Source: an uncultured Actinotalea sp. (GTDB taxonomy: Bacteria > Actinomycetota > Actinomycetes > Actinomycetales > Cellulomonadaceae). Taken from it: 33,717 nucleotides of DNA. Below the pieces are notes generated by a model. It saw nothing but the letters and a program-made list of their open reading frames with translations. It had not been told where the DNA came from and searched no databases. The DNA lies in the NCBI RefSeq assembly GCF_946885855.1, contig NZ_CAMPHH010000005.1, positions 1 to 33,717 on the forward strand, in the 5' to 3' direction. The position numbers and the translations under genes were made by a program. The number at the start of each line of letters is the position of its first letter. The first letter of the stretch is position 1. Below are positions 29,810-33,717 of the stretch, in pieces.

Positions 29810-30697
29810 TCAGGCGACGGCGGCTCCGCCCGACGCGACGAGCGCGACCACGCACAGCCCGGCGACGGCCATCGCCAGCGTGAACGGCAGCCGACTGGCA
29901 GGTCTGGCCACGCCGACGGCCCCGGCCACGGCACCGAGCACGCCCGCCAGGACGCCCACGACCACGACACCGGGCGCCGGCGCCTGCGGCGGCCCGACGA
30001 CCGCCGTCGCCGCGCCGGCTGCCAGCAGCACGGGGGCGAGCACGCCCGTGGCGCGCCGCCCGAGCACGTGCGGCATCCCCCGCACGCCGGTCGCGGCGTC
30101 GTCGTCGAGATCGGGCAGGACGTTGGCGAGGTGCGCGCCCACCCCGAGCAGCGCCCCCACGGCGACCGCCCACCCGGCCGGCCGGGGCGCGCCGGGCAGC
30201 GCGAGCACGACGAGAGCCGGCAACGCCCCGAATGCCGCGGCGTAGGGCACCCACGACCACACGCTGGACTTGAGGCCCACGTTGTACAGCCAGCCGGACG
30301 CGACGACCACGACGTGCGCGACCGCCGCCGGCACCCCGACGGCCAGCGGGAGGAGGATCCCGGCCACCGCAGCAGCGACGGCGGCACCGCGCAGGGTGCC
30401 CGGAGACACGAGCCCCCGCACCACGGGCTTGTCCGCACGCCCGACCGCCACGTCCCGCGCCGCGTCGATCCAGTCGTTCGACCAGCCGATCGAGAGCTGG
30501 CCGAGCAGCACGGACACCACGACGACGACGACCGTGGTCACCGGGGCCCCGACCGCGACGGCCACCGCCCCGGCAAGCGTCGTCACGACGACGGTCGGTC
30601 CCGTGTGGCAGGCGAGGGCCAGGCCGAGGAGCACGCGGCCGACGCGCGTCACCCGCCCCGTCCCCGCGCGGCCGTCCCGCCGCGTCGCCGTCGTCAC
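29810..30697 (-). CDS. UbiA-family prenyltransferase (AgqB-like)
   Basis: Integral membrane aromatic prenyltransferase of 295 residues with about eight to nine helices. Both Mg-diphosphate aspartate motifs are present: NDWIDAARD (N74, D75, D78, D82) and DLDDDAATG (D196 to D200). The family attaches an isoprenoid diphosphate to an aromatic ring. I chose the GTG at 30697 because GGGAGG lies 8 nt upstream; the longer frame overlaps the divergent PKS start. Divergent from the type III PKS with a 119-bp gap, it probably prenylates (for example geranylates) the phenolic lipid that the PKS makes, as AgqB does in Actinoplanes. UbiA or MenA housekeeping roles are less likely in this context. Confidence 0.88.
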   Translation of the reverse strand: MTTATRRDGRAGTGRVTRVGRVLLGLALACHTGPTVVVTTLAGAVAVAVGAPVTTVVVVVVSVLLGQLSIGWSNDWIDAARDVAVGRADKPVVRGLVSPGTLRGAAVAAAVAGILLPLAVGVPAAVAHVVVVASGWLYNVGLKSSVWSWVPYAAAFGALPALVVLALPGAPRPAGWAVAVGALLGVGAHLANVLPDLDDDAATGVRGMPHVLGRRATGVLAPVLLAAGAATAVVGPPQAPAPGVVVVGVLAGVLGAVAGAVGVARPASRLPFTLAMAVAGLCVVALVASGGAAVA

Positions 30698-30816
30698 CGT
30701 GGCCACCTCCCGTCCCGCGACCTGCGCCGTCCCGTGTCCCGCCGCCCGGCTGGCACGCGCCTGGCAGTCCGGCCGACGCCCGCGACGGATGACGCACAGC
30801 GTGACACGATGCCGGG

Positions 30817-31896
30817 ATGTCGCACGTGATCTCGGTCGCACCGGCCCTGCCGGGCCCGCCCCGACCGCAGGAGGAGATCACCGCGGCCATCGCGCCGCTC
30901 CTCTCCCCCGACCGCACCGGGCGGTCGCTGCTGGAGAAGGTCCACCGCAACAGCGGGGTGGCGACACGGCACCTCGCGCTGGACCCGGCGGACTACGCGG
31001 GCCTCGGGGACTTCGGCGCGACGAACGACCTGTTCCGTTCCGTGGGCACCGAGCTGGCCGCCCGCGCCGCCGTCGACGCCCTCGCGAAGGCCGGCATCGC
31101 GCCGCACGAGGTGGACCACGTCTTCTTCACGTCCGTCACCGGGATCTCGGCGCCCTCGGTGGACGCCCTCCTCGTCGGGCGGCTCGGCCTGCGCACGGAC
31201 GTCCGGCGCCTGCCCTCCTTCGGTCTGGGCTGCGTCGCGGGCGCCGCGGGGCTGGCTCGGGTGCACGACTACCTGGTCGGTCACCCGGGGGACGTGGCCC
31301 TGCTCGTCTGCCTCGAGCTGTGCTCGCTCACGGTCCAGCGCGACGACCACTCGCGCGCGAACATGGTGGCCAGCGGGCTCTTCGGGGACGGGGCCGCCGC
31401 CGCCGTCGTCGTCGGGGACGCCCACCCGGCCGTGGCCGCCGGGGGCCGCGGGCCGGAGGTCGTCGCGACCCGCAGCCGCCTCTACCCCGGGACGGAGGAC
31501 GCCCTGGGCTGGGACGTGGGCGCCGGCGGGTTCAAGATCGTCCTGTCCCCGACCCTCCCGGGCCTGGTCGAGGAGGGCCTGGCCACGGACGCCGAAGCCC
31601 TCCTCGGCGCCCACGGCCTCAAGCCGGGCGACGTCACCACCTGGGTCGTCCACGCGGGCGGCCCCCGGATCCTCGACGCGGTCCAGCGCGCCCTCCGGCT
31701 GCCGGACGACGCCCTCCGCGCGAGCCGGGCCTCCCTCTCCGCCGTCGGGAACCTCTCCTCCGTGTCGGTCCTGGAGGTGCTGCACCGCACGCTCGAGGGA
31801 CCGCCGCCCGAGCCGGGGTCGCCCGGCATGGTCGTGGCGTTCGGCCCGGGGGTGAGCGCGGAGCTGGTGCTGCTGCGCTGGCCCGGGGGACGATGA
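30817..31896 (+). CDS. Type III polyketide synthase (alkylresorcinol/alkylquinol type)
   Basis: Homodimeric ketosynthase of 359 residues in the chalcone/stilbene synthase family. It extends a starter acyl-CoA with malonyl-type units and cyclises the product. The catalytic triad is visible: Cys139 in SFGLGCVAGAAG, His279 in WVVHAGGPRIL and Asn312 in SAVGNLSSVSVL. The C-terminal AFGPGVSAELVLL matches the GFGPG motif. Context (methyltransferase 4 nt downstream, FAD hydroxylase and UbiA prenyltransferase nearby) matches phenolic-lipid synthases such as SrsA and AgqA, not naphthol (RppA) synthases. The ATG at 30817 lacks a ribosome site and is preceded 6 nt upstream by CACGAT, so it may be leaderless. 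Confidence 0.93.
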   Translation: MSHVISVAPALPGPPRPQEEITAAIAPLLSPDRTGRSLLEKVHRNSGVATRHLALDPADYAGLGDFGATNDLFRSVGTELAARAAVDALAKAGIAPHEVDHVFFTSVTGISAPSVDALLVGRLGLRTDVRRLPSFGLGCVAGAAGLARVHDYLVGHPGDVALLVCLELCSLTVQRDDHSRANMVASGLFGDGAAAAVVVGDAHPAVAAGGRGPEVVATRSRLYPGTEDALGWDVGAGGFKIVLSPTLPGLVEEGLATDAEALLGAHGLKPGDVTTWVVHAGGPRILDAVQRALRLPDDALRASRASLSAVGNLSSVSVLEVLHRTLEGPPPEPGSPGMVVAFGPGVSAELVLLRWPGGR

Positions 31897-31900
31897 TCAC

Positions 31901-32425
31901 GTGCTGACCGTCTACCTCGCCGTCGTCGCCGCGACGGCCCTCGAGCGCCTCGCCGAGCTCGTCGTGTCCGCCCGCAACGCGCGGTGGTCCTTCGCCCGCG
32001 GGGGCGTCGAGAGCGGGCGGGGTCACTTCCCCGCGATGGTCGCGCTGCACACCGGCCTCCTGGTGGCGTGCGTCGCCGAGGTCCTCCTCGCGGACCGTCC
32101 GTTCCTGCCCTGGCTCGGCTGGCCCATGCTCGCGCTCGTGCTCGCGAGCCAGGGCCTGCGCTGGTGGTGCATCGGCACGCTGGGGCCGCGCTGGAACACC
32201 CGGGTCATCGTGGTCCCCGGGCTGCCCCTCGTGGACCGCGGGCCCTACCGCTGGTTCCGCCACCCCAACTACGTGGCCGTGGTGGTCGAGGGCATCGCGC
32301 TGCCGCTCGTGCACACCGCCTGGACGACCGCGCTGGCGTTCACCGTGCTCAACGCGGTCCTGCTGTGGCGGTTCCGCATCCCCGCGGAGGAGCGTGCCCT
32401 GCGGCGCGCCCTCGCGGCCGCCTGA
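31901..32425 (+). CDS. ICMT-type membrane methyltransferase (SrsB/AgqC-like)
   Basis: A 174-residue membrane protein with four to five helices and the isoprenylcysteine carboxyl methyltransferase signature RGPYRWFRHPNYVAVVVEG (about 107-125), which binds SAM. A C-terminal FRIPAEERALR follows. In phenolic-lipid clusters this family O-methylates the lipidic resorcinol or quinol ring (SrsB, AgqC). The start is the GTG at 31901, 4 nt after the PKS stop, and the stop is 19 nt before the FAD hydroxylase start, so the three form an operon. True protein prenyl-cysteine methylation is not expected in bacteria. Confidence 0.9.
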   Translation: MLTVYLAVVAATALERLAELVVSARNARWSFARGGVESGRGHFPAMVALHTGLLVACVAEVLLADRPFLPWLGWPMLALVLASQGLRWWCIGTLGPRWNTRVIVVPGLPLVDRGPYRWFRHPNYVAVVVEGIALPLVHTAWTTALAFTVLNAVLLWRFRIPAEERALRRALAAA

Positions 32426-32444
32426 GGGGCGTCGGGAGGCCGCC

Positions 32445-33536
32445 GTGCGCGACACTGACGTCGTCGTCGTGGGCGGCGGTCCGGTGGGCCTGGCCGCGGC
32501 CGTCGAGTGCCGACGGGCGGGGCTCGACGTCGTCGTCGTCGAGCCGCGCACCGGTCCCGTGGACAAGGCGTGCGGGGAGGGACTGATGCCCGGCGCGCTG
32601 GCACTGCTGCGTTCCTGGGACGTCGACCCGCCCGGGCACGTGCTGGCCGGCATCAGCTACCGGCAGGGCCGGCGGCACGCGGACCACCGCTTCCGCGGCG
32701 ACGTCGGACGTGGTGTCCGGCGCACGACGCTCCACGCCGCGCTCCAGGCCCGCGCCCTGGCCGCCGGCGCCGTCCTGCACCCCGGCCGCGTCACGGAGGT
32801 CGCCGCGCACGACGACGGCGCCGCGGTGCGCGTCCGGAGCGCAGGCGAAACCGGTCGCGAGGGTGGCGACGGGAATGGCGGCGGCGGTGGCGAGGACCGT
32901 CTCAGCGCCCGCTGGGTCCTCGCGTGCGACGGGCTGCACTCCCCCGTCCGTCGCTCGCTCGGGCTGGAGGTCCCCGCCCGCGGCGCTCGCGACCGACGGC
33001 GCTTCGGGCTGCGCCGGCACTACCGGGTGGCGCCGTGGAGCGACCTGGTCGAGGTGCACTGGTCACCGTCCGTCGAGGCCTACGTCACCCCGGTCGCCGA
33101 CGACCTCGTCGGGATCGCCGTCCTCGGCCCGCGCGGGAGCGATCTCGACAGCGCGCTCGCCGGGCTCCCCGAGCTCCGGGAGCACCTGGCGGGGGCCGTG
33201 CCCGACGGTCCGGTCCGTGGCGCCGGACCGCTGCGACAGCGCACGGCGGGCCGCAGCGCGGGACCGGTCCGCCTCGTCGGGGACGCCTCCGGGTACGTCG
33301 ACGCCCTCACCGGTGAGGGGCTCCGCGTCGGTTTCGCGCAGGCGCGTGCCGCGGTCGCGACCCTGGGGGACCCTGCGGCGTACGAACGGGCCTGGCGAGC
33401 GGCGACGCGCGACTACCGGGTCCTGACGTCCGGCCTCGTCCTCGCGGCGACCTCGCCGCTGCGGCCCGCCGTCGTGCCGCTCGCCCACCGCGCGCCGCGC
33501 GTGTACGGCGCCGTCGTGGAGCGCCTCGCCCGCTGA
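32445..33536 (+). CDS. FAD-dependent monooxygenase/hydroxylase (SrsC/AgqD-like)
   Basis: Flavoprotein hydroxylase of 363 residues in the PHBH/geranylgeranyl-reductase-like group. It has N-terminal VVVVGGGPVGLAAAVECRR, then PVDKACGEGLMP, ACDGLHSPVRRSLGL (the DG motif) near 165, and LVGDASGYVDALTGEGL (the GD motif) near 285. It probably oxidises the alkylresorcinol ring to a hydroquinone or quinone, the last step in srs- and agq-type pathways. KACGEGLMPG is a motif also seen in geranylgeranyl reductases, so reduction of the prenyl chain (giving dihydrogeranyl) cannot be excluded. The start is the GTG at 32445 with GGGAGG 5 nt upstream. A Gly/Asp insert near residues 145-154 is low-complexity. 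Confidence 0.88.
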   Translation: MRDTDVVVVGGGPVGLAAAVECRRAGLDVVVVEPRTGPVDKACGEGLMPGALALLRSWDVDPPGHVLAGISYRQGRRHADHRFRGDVGRGVRRTTLHAALQARALAAGAVLHPGRVTEVAAHDDGAAVRVRSAGETGREGGDGNGGGGGEDRLSARWVLACDGLHSPVRRSLGLEVPARGARDRRRFGLRRHYRVAPWSDLVEVHWSPSVEAYVTPVADDLVGIAVLGPRGSDLDSALAGLPELREHLAGAVPDGPVRGAGPLRQRTAGRSAGPVRLVGDASGYVDALTGEGLRVGFAQARAAVATLGDPAAYERAWRAATRDYRVLTSGLVLAATSPLRPAVVPLAHRAPRVYGAVVERLAR

Positions 33537-33684
33537 ACCCTCGGCGCCGGAGGCACCTGCGGGGCGCGCCGCGGCGCCGCATCCGCCGGGCACCGGACCG
33601 TCCGCCTCGTGCGCGTCCCGGACGACCCTGAGGATCCGCCGCGAGGGCGCCGCCGCTCGTCGCGCGCGTCGGCGCGCCCAGGCC

Positions 33685-33717
33685 GATACTCGCCCGGTGC
33701 CCCGGACACCCGCCACC
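33685..33717 (+). promoter_or_regulatory. Possible leaderless start at the window end
   Basis: GATACT (33685-33690) lies 6 nt before a GTG at 33697, followed by an open frame to the window end. It resembles the other leaderless starts here. Only seven codons are visible, so the call is tentative. The 148 bases between the FAD hydroxylase stop and this site hold nothing I recognise. Confidence 0.25.

Noticed and set aside
1..33717. Mobile elements, CRISPR arrays, toxin-antitoxin or phage defence genes
   Set aside because: No transposase, integrase, repeat-spacer array or recognised defence gene was found on either strand.

Overview
The window is about 33.7 kb of very GC-rich DNA with strong GC3 bias and frequent GTG starts. 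It looks chromosomal and actinobacterial. Supporting signs are a phosphatidylinositol-mannoside (PIM) operon in the mycobacterial order (thrS, HIT, pgsA, patA, pimA), an SsgA-family protein, a BTAD regulator, a type III polyketide synthase cluster and leaderless-looking starts. I cannot fix the genus from sequence alone. A Micrococcales- or Kineosporiales-like actinomycete is my best guess, and that is inference. There are no transposases, integrases, phage genes or CRISPR arrays.

Region by region: 10-1263 is kynureninase (+), convergent with a Nudix hydrolase and pdxS (-). 2935-10173 (-) is a tightly coupled run: thrS, HIT/Ap4A phosphorylase-like, PI-phosphate synthase, PIM acyltransferase, PimA, a LemA-like membrane protein and a PrsW-family protease. 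Consecutive genes are separated by 2 nt or overlap by 1 to 4 nt. 10427-13781 holds tRNA-Val(CAC) (-), an ssgA-like gene (+), pabC and pabB (-), then tRNA-Gly, tRNA-Cys and tRNA-Val(GAC) (+) ending at a strong hairpin terminator. 14099-15646 is an AGCS amino acid:cation symporter. 15771-20177 (-) is a Tat-type multicopper oxidase overlapping a CopD-type membrane protein, with a BTAD regulator downstream. 20343-20870 is a small signal peptidase I.

21025-22106 is the most unusual locus. It is a two-gene, translationally coupled operon of a divergent S-adenosylmethionine-decarboxylase-fold (SpeD-like) protein and a LuxI/FeeM-like acyltransferase. It has a palindrome in its putative promoter and converges on a membrane GGDEF-EAL protein (22138-24405). 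I suggest this pair as a candidate uncharacterised small-molecule or signal-synthesis module.

24556-29307 holds an FAD amine-oxidase-type flavoprotein, a small two-TM protein, a RecQ helicase with a Tudor-like tail, an MBL-fold hydrolase and a CsbD-like stress protein. 29810-33536 is a divergent phenolic-lipid cluster: UbiA prenyltransferase (-) against type III PKS, ICMT-type methyltransferase and FAD hydroxylase (+). Its gene content matches the agq (alkyl-O-dihydrogeranyl-methoxyhydroquinone) and srs clusters of other actinomycetes. An unrecognised 111-residue gene lies beside it.
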